From positions 80,099,635-80,163,634 of the forward strand of contig OX421963.1 in assembly GCA_949128115.1 (NCBI GenBank): a stretch of DNA of 64,000 nt, read 5' to 3'. This document shows positions 10,791 through 21,600 of the stretch, piece after piece. How positions within the stretch are numbered: the stretch's first letter is position 1; each line of letters opens with the position of its first letter. The notes beneath the pieces were generated by a model that was given only the letters and a program-made list of their open reading frames with translations, did no database searches and was not told where the DNA came from. This DNA comes from Anaspis maculata (Eukaryota > Arthropoda > Insecta > Coleoptera > Scraptiidae). Both the position numbers and the translations under genes were made by a program.

Positions 10791-13162
10791 CTTTGCATGT
10801 GAGTGGAATTGGAGCCTCAATTCAAGAGAAAGAAAGGTGAAGTCAAATTCCTGGAAAAATCTAACATGTCCTCGAAATGACCTCAAGACTCAAGAGCAAG
10901 AAGAATCAAGAAAATGGTTTGATCAACAAGGAAATCGACCTGGGCCGCTCAATTTTGTCGTTATCAAAACGAATCACCTTAGTTGACTCTGGATTCCGGA
11001 TTTTACTTATGGAGTTGATGGAGCATCGGGCACGTAGGTTTACCTTTTGGGCCTGTTGTACTACCTCCTCAGAGTAGCTAGACTCACTTTAGTTGATGAT
11101 AGTAGCTGACCGATTTTCTGGACTCGGTCTTTTACATTTTGGAATCAGCGACAAATTGTGTGAAATCAAGAAGGTACGAATGGCGAAAATGAGGAATCAA
11201 AAAGCAAATTACTCAGCCTAACCGTGTTTCTTATATCTTCCAAACAGAACTTTTACTAGAATATTTCGAACAAGTCCTTATTGTTGGACTTGATAAAGCT
11301 TAAGAATTTGCGTTTTCAAACACCCGATTCAACCACATACGATTCAACTAGACCTTCGTTCGGTAGGCAGGTATATAAATTGCCCGGTCCATTGTGCCGG
11401 ATTCGCAAAAATCGGCGAAAATTCGGAGAACTAAGCAGAACCTAAATTAGCCGGCGAGGTGTGGACGCGATCGGAACGCGGCGGAATCGATAATGTGCAG
11501 CCGCGAAGGGATAGGATAACGAACGGCCCCAGACGACGTCTGCACCGCCATACATCTTGCGTTTATCCCTTCTTCTCCGCTCGAAAATCCTCAATCCTCT
11601 TCGCGCTTGCAAACTTTTCAGGAGACCCAGAGGATGTTTTTCCGATCCGCCTTGGTGTTTACGCTATTATAAATTTCTGCTTTCTCGGTAAACAACGGGC
11701 CCGCGAGCAAGCGAGCTGGCGCGCGCAAGGATTGCACGCAAAACGCGAACAGGTGTACGGGAATCGCAGTCAATTATCATTTCCTCGTGAACTTTAAATA
11801 AGCGCCCCCGACAACACACATCGCTTAATTGCGGAATTGTTCCGAAACAATGAGCAGAAACGAGATTCCGGCGCGGCGATGGCATGAACGAGCGCAGGAG
11901 TGATGACGTACAGTTACGGGGGTTGTTCCATCCATATTTAATTTATATAGTGTGTACTCTGGCATATGCCTCGGGGAAATATCACATATGACGCTGAGCT
12001 GAGCTGGCCTGTCCCGACTGCCTGGCTGGCTCCCGGCTGTCGGCCATCAAATTTAATTTGAGTGCACTTGTGGGTCTGGCCTCTGGCCGGCGGTCTGTCC
12101 TATGGCCTGAGGCCGGTGGCGGGCCCACCGCCGCCAGTGAGTTACTAACGAAATTAGCCCGGAACTGGCGGAACCCCTTTCGTGTCGTCCAAGATTGGCG
12201 ATTTTTTACCGCTCCCGGTCGGTTGGGTTTTTTCGCTGTCAACATCCCGAGAGAAGGGCACGGAATGATTTAGCGCGTCCCGGGTTCGCTCCAGATCTTA
12301 TCCGTCAATTTTCCTGCACTAAACAAGGGTTCTTTTCACTTCAATATCATAAGCAGGGAAGGCTCCCTGCACGGTTAGCTTTACATGTACACGTTATGAT
12401 CAGATTTTAGATCTGCGTGGAGACTTGACGTAGTTGAGCAATCGAGAGAAATCTAGAGCAAGTCGCTGAAGCCATCAAGATATGTCGTTAGTTCACCTCA
12501 GAGTCAGGCACAACATGTCTTGAGAAATACTTGTTTGGATCTTATACCAACCCGAACAGGGCTTGCAAAAAAGCATCAAAGTTCAAGCCACCTACCATCA
12601 CCTAGATGTAGTAGGCAGTAGCAACTGAGCCCAGAACACATGATGAGAGATAATGCCAATAATTAATTTTTACGATCAATAATTACCGAATAGTTAACGA
12701 GTTACTAGACCTCAGTTCCACGAAGCCACAGACCAAGCTCTCCTAAATTTCATCTTCATGTGAAATTTCAACTCGTCAATTCTAAAATTTCTCCCAATAG
12801 GAGCGCGACTCGTGATTTATCACGATTATGAAGAGCTTAGTTGGACTAAGAGTGAGCGAATCATGAATGAGGCGACTAAATCAACGAATCATACTAGTCG
12901 AATGATCAGTGATATTCAGCTGAGTAGTCGAAGCAGCACTTTTTGTGATTTACTGGATGCATTGGTGATTTACTTTGGACTAGCTCACCTCTGTTTTTAT
13001 AGCTCGATGAGACGAGCGATAAACTTGCGCTTTTCTCTTTTGAAACACAACAACCATAACATTGACATTCAGTGAACTATAAAGAAATAATCAAGTTTTC
13101 ATCTAGTTTCTCAAATGATAAAGTGACATTTCTCTCCCTACTTTTTAGTTGGACAATACCTA
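10791..13162. other. Non-coding; GC-richer centre
   Basis: No gene recognised. Positions 11400-12260 are GC-rich and contain no TE signature; 12030-12140 is strongly GC-rich with repeated GGCC and CTGGC words. Flanks are AT-rich. Frames up to 112 aa show no domain. Confidence 0.4.
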
Positions 13163-13775
13163 TACAGGGTGTTTCGGCGATGATGGCAAAAATTCCAACT
13201 GTGGGTAGATCTTGTCAAAATATGACGAAAACTTATAACACCATTTTGCAAAGTTTGGAGTAATAACGAAGATACAGCCCTCCAAAGTTGACTTTTTTCG
13301 GATTTCAAAAATTTGTAGCTCGGTGACGCTTTGACCAAAAAAACTTAAATTCAGCATAGACTAACTTGTCGAAACTGCCTATCGACCTGCAAAATTTTGA
13401 AAGAACCCAACCAGTGGTGTAGGAGTTGAGGGTCAATAGTTTAGAAGCATCCAAAGAAATGTTGACTTGAGGTGACCCTTTATAACGTCTACGCCACTGA
13501 TTGAATTTTTTCAAAATTTGGCAAGTTGCTGGATAATTGCGACCAAGATTACGACAAACCAGCTTATGCTTAATCGAAGCTTAATTTGTCGAAGCTTTCC
13601 CGAGTTACAAATTTTTGAAATCTGGAAAGAATGAACTTTGAAGGGCTGATTTGCTCAATGGATTGATTACATTGAGTTGAAGTTGTGTACGTTACGTCTC
13701 CGTGACTGCTAAAAAGAACCTTTAATTTCTGTAGAAATAGCTCCGTGAAGTATTTTCTTTGTGCGCTCCTGGTGA

Positions 13776-15482
13776 ATGTGTTGTCTGCCGTCGATCTGCA
13801 GGGATGTGGAGTGCGGAACTTCGTTCGTGAGTCTGCTAGAACAACAGGTTCACGGAAAATATTCCTATTGTTTACAATTTCTTATCGGGCGGTGTTATCG
13901 CTCAGACAGTTTTGATTTCGGGACGCATATTGACAAACTACACTTCGCCAGAATCCGATACGTTTGTTCCGTGCCCGTTTGTGCCTCTCCAGTAGGGGCT
14001 ACTGGGGCCCCTGCGATAGTAGGCCGGCGGAACTCGGACTACTCTCGGGCTAATATGGATGATAGCAAAAATGTGAAATCATCGGCATCTAAAATCTCCA
14101 GAACACCTCCTGACGATGACCACGATGCCAAAAGACGGCGGACAAAAACAGCAGATTTGCTTCAGACACCGGAGAATAACACCAGAGATGATGAGCCTGA
14201 TGATGTCGTAGTTGAAAGCATTGAAGATGGAGACAGAATAGGTAATGAAGATAAACTGGATATGGATACAGATGCCCCAGAGCAAGAACAAGAAGAGGGT
14301 GAAGATGAAGAGGATGATCGAGAAGAGGACTTAGAAGTTGAAAACATTCTGCAAGCACTGGAAACGATACGGAAATCCACTTCACGAGAGGTCACGGGTA
14401 AAGTCACATTCACGAGAGGCGATCAGAAAAGAGTGGGTGACGCAACATCCACACTCTTCACAAATACTGTGAGAATAATTAGAAGAATTCATCAAACTGA
14501 AAAGGAAAATCTGAAACTAAAAATGAACCTTCAAGAATTGAGAACCAAGCTGCACAACCAAGAACAACGCTTGAAGCTTCCAGACTTTCATAAACCAGCC
14601 TCAATCAGATCACAGGAACAGAGCACCGCATCACATCCAACTTATTCGGAAATTACGAAAACCTTTGGGAAGCCGATTACTAGAACAGCTGACGACACGC
14701 ATCAAGTTTGGAAAACCCCTCCTAAACAAGAAGGCAGGGAAAATGAGCTGATCCTGAAGATCTCAGACGGAAAAAAGATCGACGAGGTGTGGAAAGAAGT
14801 GACCAAACGAATTAACATCAAAACTATTGACGGGGGAGTGAAGAAAGTTGTTAAACTGACAGACGATAAAATGATTGTTCAAGCGCACACTGCCAGTCAA
14901 ACGCAGAAGCTGAAAAGTGCAGTGAAAAACATTGTTCCGGGGCTTCTTATTGAGAACAACACTCCTGGGTTCCCAATTGTGCAGCTTTGTGGAGTGGAAA
15001 GCGGTATGACGGATGAAGAAATTGTGGAGAACGTCATTCAGCAAAATGAAGACCTTTACGACCAATTTGGTGAACAGCATATCAAGGAAAACATTAAAGT
15101 TGTCACAAAAAGACCATGCCGAAATCCCTCTCGTCAAAATTGGCTTCTTGAAGTGGAACCGAAATTGGCCAAAGCAATGTTGAAGGCTGAAACCATCAAC
15201 ATCAATCTGACAAAGATCCACGTTAGAGAACATCTCAATGTGCCTTTATGTTTCCAGTGTTGCTCATTTGGACATGTCCTGAAGTACTGCAAGCAAGAAA
15301 ATGAAACGTGCCACAGGTGTGGCAATAACCATGATTCCAGAACCTGTCATGAGGAATTTAACTGTATCAATTGTCAACGATCCCGCATAACTCCAAGAGG
15401 GCACTCTGCTAGAGATCTGGATTGCCCATGTTTCAAACGAAAATTGGAGCAGAAGAGGGCGAACACCAACTATGATGGATAA
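13776..15482 (+). CDS. LINE ORF1 protein (Gag-like, zinc knuckles)
   Basis: ORF1 of the LINE gives the nucleic-acid-binding protein that coats the element RNA. The frame is 568 aa from the first ATG, but the ATG at 14055 (residue 94, MDDSKNVKSS) is a more likely start: the upstream residues look like translated 5' UTR and lack a domain. After a strongly acidic block (about residues 150-190) there is a probable coiled coil at ~230-275 and a central region of unknown fold. Three Cys/His clusters follow: CFQCCSFGHVLKYC at 492-505 (CX2CX4HX4C), CHRCGNNHDSRTC at ~512-524 (CX2CX3HX4C) and a looser CINC...H...C at ~529-550. It overlaps ORF2 by 11 bases (ATGATGGATAA), which suggests coupled or reinitiated translation. 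No stops or frameshifts. Confidence 0.9.
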   Translation: MCCLPSICRDVECGTSFVSLLEQQVHGKYSYCLQFLIGRCYRSDSFDFGTHIDKLHFARIRYVCSVPVCASPVGATGAPAIVGRRNSDYSRANMDDSKNVKSSASKISRTPPDDDHDAKRRRTKTADLLQTPENNTRDDEPDDVVVESIEDGDRIGNEDKLDMDTDAPEQEQEEGEDEEDDREEDLEVENILQALETIRKSTSREVTGKVTFTRGDQKRVGDATSTLFTNTVRIIRRIHQTEKENLKLKMNLQELRTKLHNQEQRLKLPDFHKPASIRSQEQSTASHPTYSEITKTFGKPITRTADDTHQVWKTPPKQEGRENELILKISDGKKIDEVWKEVTKRINIKTIDGGVKKVVKLTDDKMIVQAHTASQTQKLKSAVKNIVPGLLIENNTPGFPIVQLCGVESGMTDEEIVENVIQQNEDLYDQFGEQHIKENIKVVTKRPCRNPSRQNWLLEVEPKLAKAMLKAETININLTKIHVREHLNVPLCFQCCSFGHVLKYCKQENETCHRCGNNHDSRTCHEEFNCINCQRSRITPRGHSARDLDCPCFKRKLEQKRANTNYDG

Positions 15483-18285
15483 GTCAACTAATTTTCAATT
15501 GAAATGTGCTCATTTAAATGTTCGATCACTGCTGGCTCACTTTGATGAGTTTGAAGTAGTTGTAAGAGATCAAAGCTTTGATTTGATTTGTGTTTCAGAG
15601 ACCTGGCTGACTCAAGCAACAGCTGATGCTGCAATTCAGATGTTTGGGTATTCTTTCGTACGCTTGGACAGAATCGGCAGGGGCGGCGGCGTGGGGTTGT
15701 ACCTCAGATCGAGCATATCTTTTCAGAGAGTAGCTGTTGACAACACCATTGAGCAACTCTGGCTCAAGATCAACGTCGGAGGCAAAGCTTTTGCTGTGGC
15801 AGTAGTGTACAGGCCGCCGAATTCTGGTCTTGTGGATTTTGTGAATGCATTTGAGAATACCGCATTAGCCATTTCTCCTACGGTAGACGAAATTATTTGT
15901 TTCGGGGATTTCAATGTTGACTTGTTGCAAACTGACAGTCCTGCGTCGAAATTGATGCTCAGCACCTTAGACGGCTTGGGACTCACACAGTTGATAGACG
16001 AACCAACCAGAGTTACACAGTTCTCTATGACGTTGATCGATTACATAGTAACCTCAAATGTGTCACTCGTAGTTAGATGTGGAACTCTGCCGGTCCCACT
16101 TATCAGTGATCATGAATTGGTGTATTGTGATTTACTCATAGACAAACCCATAAAACGTCTGCCCAAATATCTAAGGTATAGAAATTTTCATAACTTCCAA
16201 TATGATCAATTTGACTCGGACCTGAAATCTATACCTTGGAAAAATATCTACGACATGGCTAGTGTCGATGAAAAGGTGAGTTTTTTCAATGAATCAATAA
16301 CTTCTCTGTTAGACCTACACGCTCCCTTTGTCACTCGTAGAATAACCAAGGAGTACTCTCCCTGGCTAACTGATACAGTACGTTTGATGATGAGTACTAG
16401 AGATAAAGCCCTAGCCCAATTCAAGCTTTCTAGGACTCAGGATAATTGGGATAACTACAAAAGCCTCCGTAACATGGTGACTTCTGCGGTTCGAAAGGAA
16501 AAGCAAGCTTTTTTTTCTAACAAAATCAATGAATCTTCGCCTTGGTCTGTTCTCAGAAAGCACAATGTTATCAAAACCAAGACAACCTCTCAACTCCCCG
16601 ATCATTTAGCGGATGTTGATAGTATAAATCGTTTTTTGATAGATTTAGCACCTTCTCACTCCCCAGACAAGTCTGTTTTAGATACTTACCATTCTAATAC
16701 CAAAGTTGGCATTACCTCGAAGCTGAATTTTTCTCAAGTCAGTGAGTCCGAGGTTCTCGAGATAATCTCGTCCATCAAAACTAAAGCAACGGGAGCTGAT
16801 GACATTAATATTCTGACTATCCATCTTTGTGTACCTTACGTATTACCCTTCATTACTCATATTCTAAATTTTTCCATCAAAAATTCTGTCTTTCCCTCAG
16901 CATGGAAACATGCTCACATTTTACCATTGCCTAAGACCTCAAATCCATGTCATCTGAGTGATATACGTCCAATAAGTATCCTGCCAACTTTGTCCAAGAT
17001 CTTTGAGAAAGTTTTGGAAAGACAGTTACGTAAACATATGGAACAGAACTCCGTGTTACCTGATAATCAATCTGGATTCAGAACTCGACACAGCTGCTGC
17101 ACTGCCTTGCTTTCCGTGACTGACGACATACTTAGGGCTACAGACAAGGATCTACTGACAATTTTGGTGCTGCTGGATTACTCGAGGGCATTCGATACCA
17201 TCAATCATCAAATTATGAAATCCATCTTACACTACATTGGTTTGTCGGTGCCTGCTGTAACTATTATCTTCGAGTATTTGACCGGTAGAACTCAAAGTGT
17301 TGTCTACGGGAGTTGTGTTTCTACTCCCTTGAGGGTTTTGAGCGGCGTGCCGCAGGGATCAATTCTCGGCCCATTGTTGTTCATTATCTATATATCGAAC
17401 TTTACTGCATCTTTTCTCTCCTGTCGACAACACTTCTACGCCGATGATACGCAAATATATATTTCGTTTCCTTTGGCTGAGTCACAGCAGGCTATAACCG
17501 CATTAAACTTCGACCTCTCCATCTTGCACGACATTTCTCAAAAACACTGTTTGCGACTCAATCCGAAAAAAACATCTGCAATCCTGTTCGGTAAGCGCGG
17601 CCAACGGGATGAGCTGGCACTGCTGGCAGGCTGTGGTGACATCATACTTGGAGGAGAAGTTGTTTCGTTCACTCAGGAGATCAAAAATCTTGGAGTTCAT
17701 ATTGATAATGACCTGAAATTCACTACACACGTTTCAAAATGCTTACAACGAGGTTACTATCACTTGAAAATGATTTATCAAAATAAATCTTTCTTAAAGC
17801 TAGGAGTTAAGAAGGTTCTGTGCGAGTCTCTGGTTTTGTCTCAGGTCAATCATTGTGATATTTTGTATGCTCCTTTCCTGAGGTGCTGTGACATCTATCG
17901 ACTGCAGAAGCTTCAAAACTCGTGCTTGCGCTTGCTTTACGGAATTAAAAAATATCAGCATGTGAGTCACAAGCTTAAGGAGGTTGGTTGGTTGAATATG
18001 GCAAACCGAAGAACATTGCATTCTGCATGTCTCTTTCGCAAGATCTTTCAATATAGGGTGCCTGCCTATTTGTATGCAAGACTGAATTTCGGATCGGATG
18101 TACACAGCATCAATACTCGATTTAGGGATGCAATCGCCCCGCCGCTCCATTCTGCCGAACTGTTCAAGAAATCTTTCACTTATAACGTGTACAAAGTGCT
18201 TTCCAGCCTGCCGTTTGACTATGCCGGTCTAACTGGGAGGCAATTTAGAAAGCAGCTCTTTCTGACTTTGATGAGTACCCAGTAG
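15472..18285 (+). CDS. LINE ORF2: AP endonuclease plus reverse transcriptase
   Basis: 937 aa, intact. Residues ~10-222 form an APE-type endonuclease: LNVRSL (15-20), the SETW glutamate (42-45), GGGVGLYLR (71-79), VVYRPPNS (111-118), GDFNVD (145-150) and ISDHE (211-215). It nicks target DNA to prime reverse transcription. Residues ~480-745 are the RT: DIRPISILPT (497-506), LLDYSRAFDT with the motif A Asp at ~569, GVPQGSILGP (625-634) and YADD (656-659). The C-terminal ~190 residues include a Cys-containing region but no RNase H. The start is the ATG pair at 15472 overlapping the ORF1 stop. This arrangement fits Jockey/CR1-group LINEs, and the length is normal for them. Catalytic residues are all present, so activity is possible. 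Confidence 0.93.
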   Translation: MMDKSTNFQLKCAHLNVRSLLAHFDEFEVVVRDQSFDLICVSETWLTQATADAAIQMFGYSFVRLDRIGRGGGVGLYLRSSISFQRVAVDNTIEQLWLKINVGGKAFAVAVVYRPPNSGLVDFVNAFENTALAISPTVDEIICFGDFNVDLLQTDSPASKLMLSTLDGLGLTQLIDEPTRVTQFSMTLIDYIVTSNVSLVVRCGTLPVPLISDHELVYCDLLIDKPIKRLPKYLRYRNFHNFQYDQFDSDLKSIPWKNIYDMASVDEKVSFFNESITSLLDLHAPFVTRRITKEYSPWLTDTVRLMMSTRDKALAQFKLSRTQDNWDNYKSLRNMVTSAVRKEKQAFFSNKINESSPWSVLRKHNVIKTKTTSQLPDHLADVDSINRFLIDLAPSHSPDKSVLDTYHSNTKVGITSKLNFSQVSESEVLEIISSIKTKATGADDINILTIHLCVPYVLPFITHILNFSIKNSVFPSAWKHAHILPLPKTSNPCHLSDIRPISILPTLSKIFEKVLERQLRKHMEQNSVLPDNQSGFRTRHSCCTALLSVTDDILRATDKDLLTILVLLDYSRAFDTINHQIMKSILHYIGLSVPAVTIIFEYLTGRTQSVVYGSCVSTPLRVLSGVPQGSILGPLLFIIYISNFTASFLSCRQHFYADDTQIYISFPLAESQQAITALNFDLSILHDISQKHCLRLNPKKTSAILFGKRGQRDELALLAGCGDIILGGEVVSFTQEIKNLGVHIDNDLKFTTHVSKCLQRGYYHLKMIYQNKSFLKLGVKKVLCESLVLSQVNHCDILYAPFLRCCDIYRLQKLQNSCLRLLYGIKKYQHVSHKLKEVGWLNMANRRTLHSACLFRKIFQYRVPAYLYARLNFGSDVHSINTRFRDAIAPPLHSAELFKKSFTYNVYKVLSSLPFDYAGLTGRQFRKQLFLTLMSTQ

Positions 18286-18661
18286 CGTCTTATATTTTAT
18301 TCTGGTTTAAGTCTATTCTCTTATTTAAGCTCGGTAATATATATTCACTTTTTTTTTCCTTTTCTTGTTATGAATATTTATTGTTGATTTTGTATATTAT
18401 CTTGTTGTATCATTTATTTATTTATTATAGTTTCACATGGAATGTATTTTCGGTTTGGTGTTGGATGGGTGGTTAGGTGGAAGAGCAGCTGGAAAGCTTC
18501 GACTTTCCAATAAGCTGAACCTCGCCATCCATTCAAAGTTCTCAATAAAGACATTTATTATTATTATTATTATTTGCAAAATGGTATATGGGTTTCCGTC
18601 ATGTTTTAACGAGATCTACTCACAGTCGAATTTTTCGCTATCATCGCTGAAACACCCTGTA

Positions 18662-21600
18662 TTTTCAATAGATTTTCGACTTACATTAACCCGATCGGTC
18701 AAAATGAGTTTCTTCCACGTCTATACGTCAGGTTCTTTTGTTCATTTTTGGTACATCAGTTTAAGCAGTAAACGAGCCTTGGCGCTAATCTTCCTTGTTA
18801 CACAAATCCTCTTGACACTTTCCTCTCCTACAGATTAAGATACAACTTTCTGTTTAGACACTGGGGAGTTTTCGTACACACTTACGACGACGTAACGTAA
18901 CTTCCAACGTGAAAATTAATGAGTTCGTTACTTGCAATTCCTCAGTTACAGTACAGGGTAGTTTCCACGTTCTACATTACGTTACGTCGTACGTTCCATG
19001 ATATAGCAAACTCTCTATTGCTGACCTACAAGAACTTTAGTTTAAGAACTGATGGAACTGCATATAGCAAGCTTCGCCGAGGAACGAATGAGTACTCAAA
19101 ATTAGATAAGTTTAAGTTCAATGTGGCAGAGTTTTAACCATACTCAGCTGGTTTGACAGCAACTGAAACTCCAGTTTGACGGAATTTGGCAATTCAAAAT
19201 TAACTGAAATGGAGGCAGAAGTTCCATTTCTGGGGACTTGCGGTTCAATGGGGATGACGCCTGCCACTTTTTGCCGTTAGAGGCAGCACCGAAGTAAGTG
19301 CTGGGATAGTATCAGCCGGTATTGCAGGTACTTATTCAATGGCGTACCAATTTACGCCAGAGTGCACTACGAGTGATCCAGTTCAGTTGTCAATTCTCAC
19401 TTGGTTGTTTTGCTGTGAATTTCAACGACGAAAATGACATAATCTCTGTGTTGTGTATTCTACAAAAGCGAACCAACACCGTACCAGACGGTACTTCTGA
19501 TAGACTGGGATCACCTGGGACTACATGCATTCAGCTACCATGAAAGAGGGTAGCCGACTCGTCAGTCATTTTGGTAAAAAAATCATTTTTTCAGAAAAAG
19601 TAGTTTCAAAGAAAAAAGTTTTTTAAATACAGCGTTTGCTATGGATATCAAGCTTGGTGTGGACATGGAACATTGGCGCCATCTACGTAAGTTTTGATAA
19701 TCGCCATCCCCATTTGTAGAAACTTGGCCATTTCTTCTTGATTCAAGATCTGCGAAAGCTTCAATTTGACAAAATTTTGCAACTTTATCTCAATCTGAAA
19801 AAAGGAGCATCAATGTGAAGCTACTGAAGCGTCAATTTGGAGCTACTGAAGCTCAACCAAAGCATTTCAGCCACTTTCAAATATTCATCTTCGAAAGGAA
19901 GGCAGAAATTGATTGTCATACTGAGGGGGGAAATGTGCATGTGCATAGAAGGCAGTGCAACTTCGGCACGAGGTTTCCCACAATAATACTTGTTCGATAA
20001 TTATAATATTTGGTCAAATGACAGCTCAAACATTCTATACAGTATCATATTCCAAGGTCAAAACTTTGCCAAAAAAAAAGTTCATGATTTTTTTTTGCGC
20101 CGTATGTTGATTTCTGGCCCACTATGCGGCATTAGTTCCTCCTAAATCGTCCAAGTTATTCTCAGATACTCTCTAAACGTCCATTGAAGACGGATCAGAT
20201 CTCTTGTGCCCCTGGAAGTTGAAGGAGGCGAAAACAAAATTTCTAATCTGAGTCTATCTAACACCCTTGATGAATTTTGGAATGTTGAATTAGGCCTTAT
20301 TGTGTTGCTAAATTTGCTTGATGAAGTGTTGTGACAGGTAATTTGAACGTCGGAAACTCTGTGTGTCTTTGAAATTAGGTCAATTACGAGGTCGAGTATT
20401 ATAGGACTGCTTGTCCAGGTGACAAATCCAGGAAGTTTCGACGTTTACTTAACTCGAGAACGCAAACATCTTGTATGAGAATGCTCTAGCTCGCTGTTCT
20501 CCTGCATGTGCATCTTGTTGACAGTCCTAATTACTCCCGCCGTTTACCCGGGCTTTTTTGCAATCTTCCACATTCAAACTCCAATGCAACCGTCAGCTGG
20601 ATAGTGACGTGAGCGATTTCATTTATTTGTAAATATTTAAAGCGTTATCGAAGATCTCCATTTGGAAAACCGCTCATCTTCGCCATAGAACCGGCCTGCG
20701 GCCAGAAACGGCCAAGCACCGCTTTTCGCATCAAAATATTTGTGTTTGGGCTAATGGCGAATGGCTCATCTACACATATAGGTCGAAGCGGACATATGGG
20801 AGATGCGAAACCAATCAATGGGATGATGCCGTACCACACCGCTGCCACAATTCACGCGCGGTCGGGACACCGGTGGTGTCGAATTAGCGACGAGCTGACC
20901 GGAATTGGCGAACGATGAATCCTCTGCCAAGTGCGGAAAAACGGGGGGCGAAAGCGCCGGAAAAACTCCGCGCGCGCCTCCAAAAAAATCATCATCGGAT
21001 AATATGGAAAACGGCCCCCGCACGCGTTTACGGCCTGCCCGCCGGTCTGTTTGCGCGAAATTTATTCCTTTATTTTCCGAATCCGCCAATTTGGCTTTGA
21101 TATTTGATTGAATTAAACGTCACCCCGCACAAACGCGCAACTTTTTTTTTAATCTGGCATTGTGAAGAGGCAGGGAGGCACAAAACCAATTATGGTATTA
21201 TAGGTAGCGGTGATTAGCGACAAAGCCAGGAACGGTACTAACGGCTTTTTTGTGTGCGCTGCGATATTTTGATTTAACGCTTCGGGGAGTGACGCGAGTA
21301 GACGCCCGAAGGGTGGAATTGGTTTTGGAATGCGAAATCATCTGGCGTAATTATTTTGAATTAGGCAGTTCCAATTTGTGTCAACAAGTCTTTGAAATGG
21401 ATAAGCAAAACTGGGCGAGAGGATTTGGCTGGGATCAGGATCGAAAAGGTCGCGCCAGTTTTCGCCGCAAAAGCATAAAATCCCCTTTTTCCTCATTCCA
21501 CCCCTACCCCACCCCCCAAGTGTCACGTGTGTATGTGTGTGCGAGAGAAAACAAGGGCCGTATTTCTTCCGGGGCCGCCTCTACGTGCCGGCACCGCCAA

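Larger units (their letters stand above)
13662..18571 (+). mobile_element. Full-length-looking two-ORF non-LTR retrotransposon (Jockey/CR1-like)
   Basis: A ~4.9-kb LINE with a 5' UTR, ORF1, ORF2, a ~290-bp 3' UTR with AATAAA at 18544-18549, and an ATT-repeat tail at ~18553-18573. The 3' border is firm because the foldback arm resumes at 18573. The 5' border is inferred from where the foldback arm stops, and from a possible degenerate 13-bp target duplication (ATTTGCTCAATGG at 13649-13661, ATTTGCAAAATGG at 18572-18584). Both ORFs are open, so it may be a recently active copy. The clade (Jockey, CR1 or Kiri type) cannot be settled by eye. Confidence 0.85.
13163..18661. mobile_element. TA-flanked foldback (MITE-like) element split by a LINE
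   Basis: The left end at 13165 reads CAGGGTGTTTCGGCGATGAT and the right end at 18659 is its inverted, slightly diverged partner. Both are bordered by TA (13163-13164 and 18660-18661), as for Tc1/mariner-type insertions. The inverted match continues about 85 bp inward from the right end, up to the LINE tail. The left part also folds on itself: 13270-13440 is the inverted counterpart of 13468-13648. Without the LINE the element would be about 0.6 kb, nearly all of it palindromic around 13455. It encodes nothing. The LINE sits in its right arm, so the foldback is the older insertion. Confidence 0.85.

Noticed and set aside
14079..14413. Minus-strand frames (including a Ser-rich one) opposite ORF1
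   Set aside because: Shadows of the acidic ORF1 coding strand.
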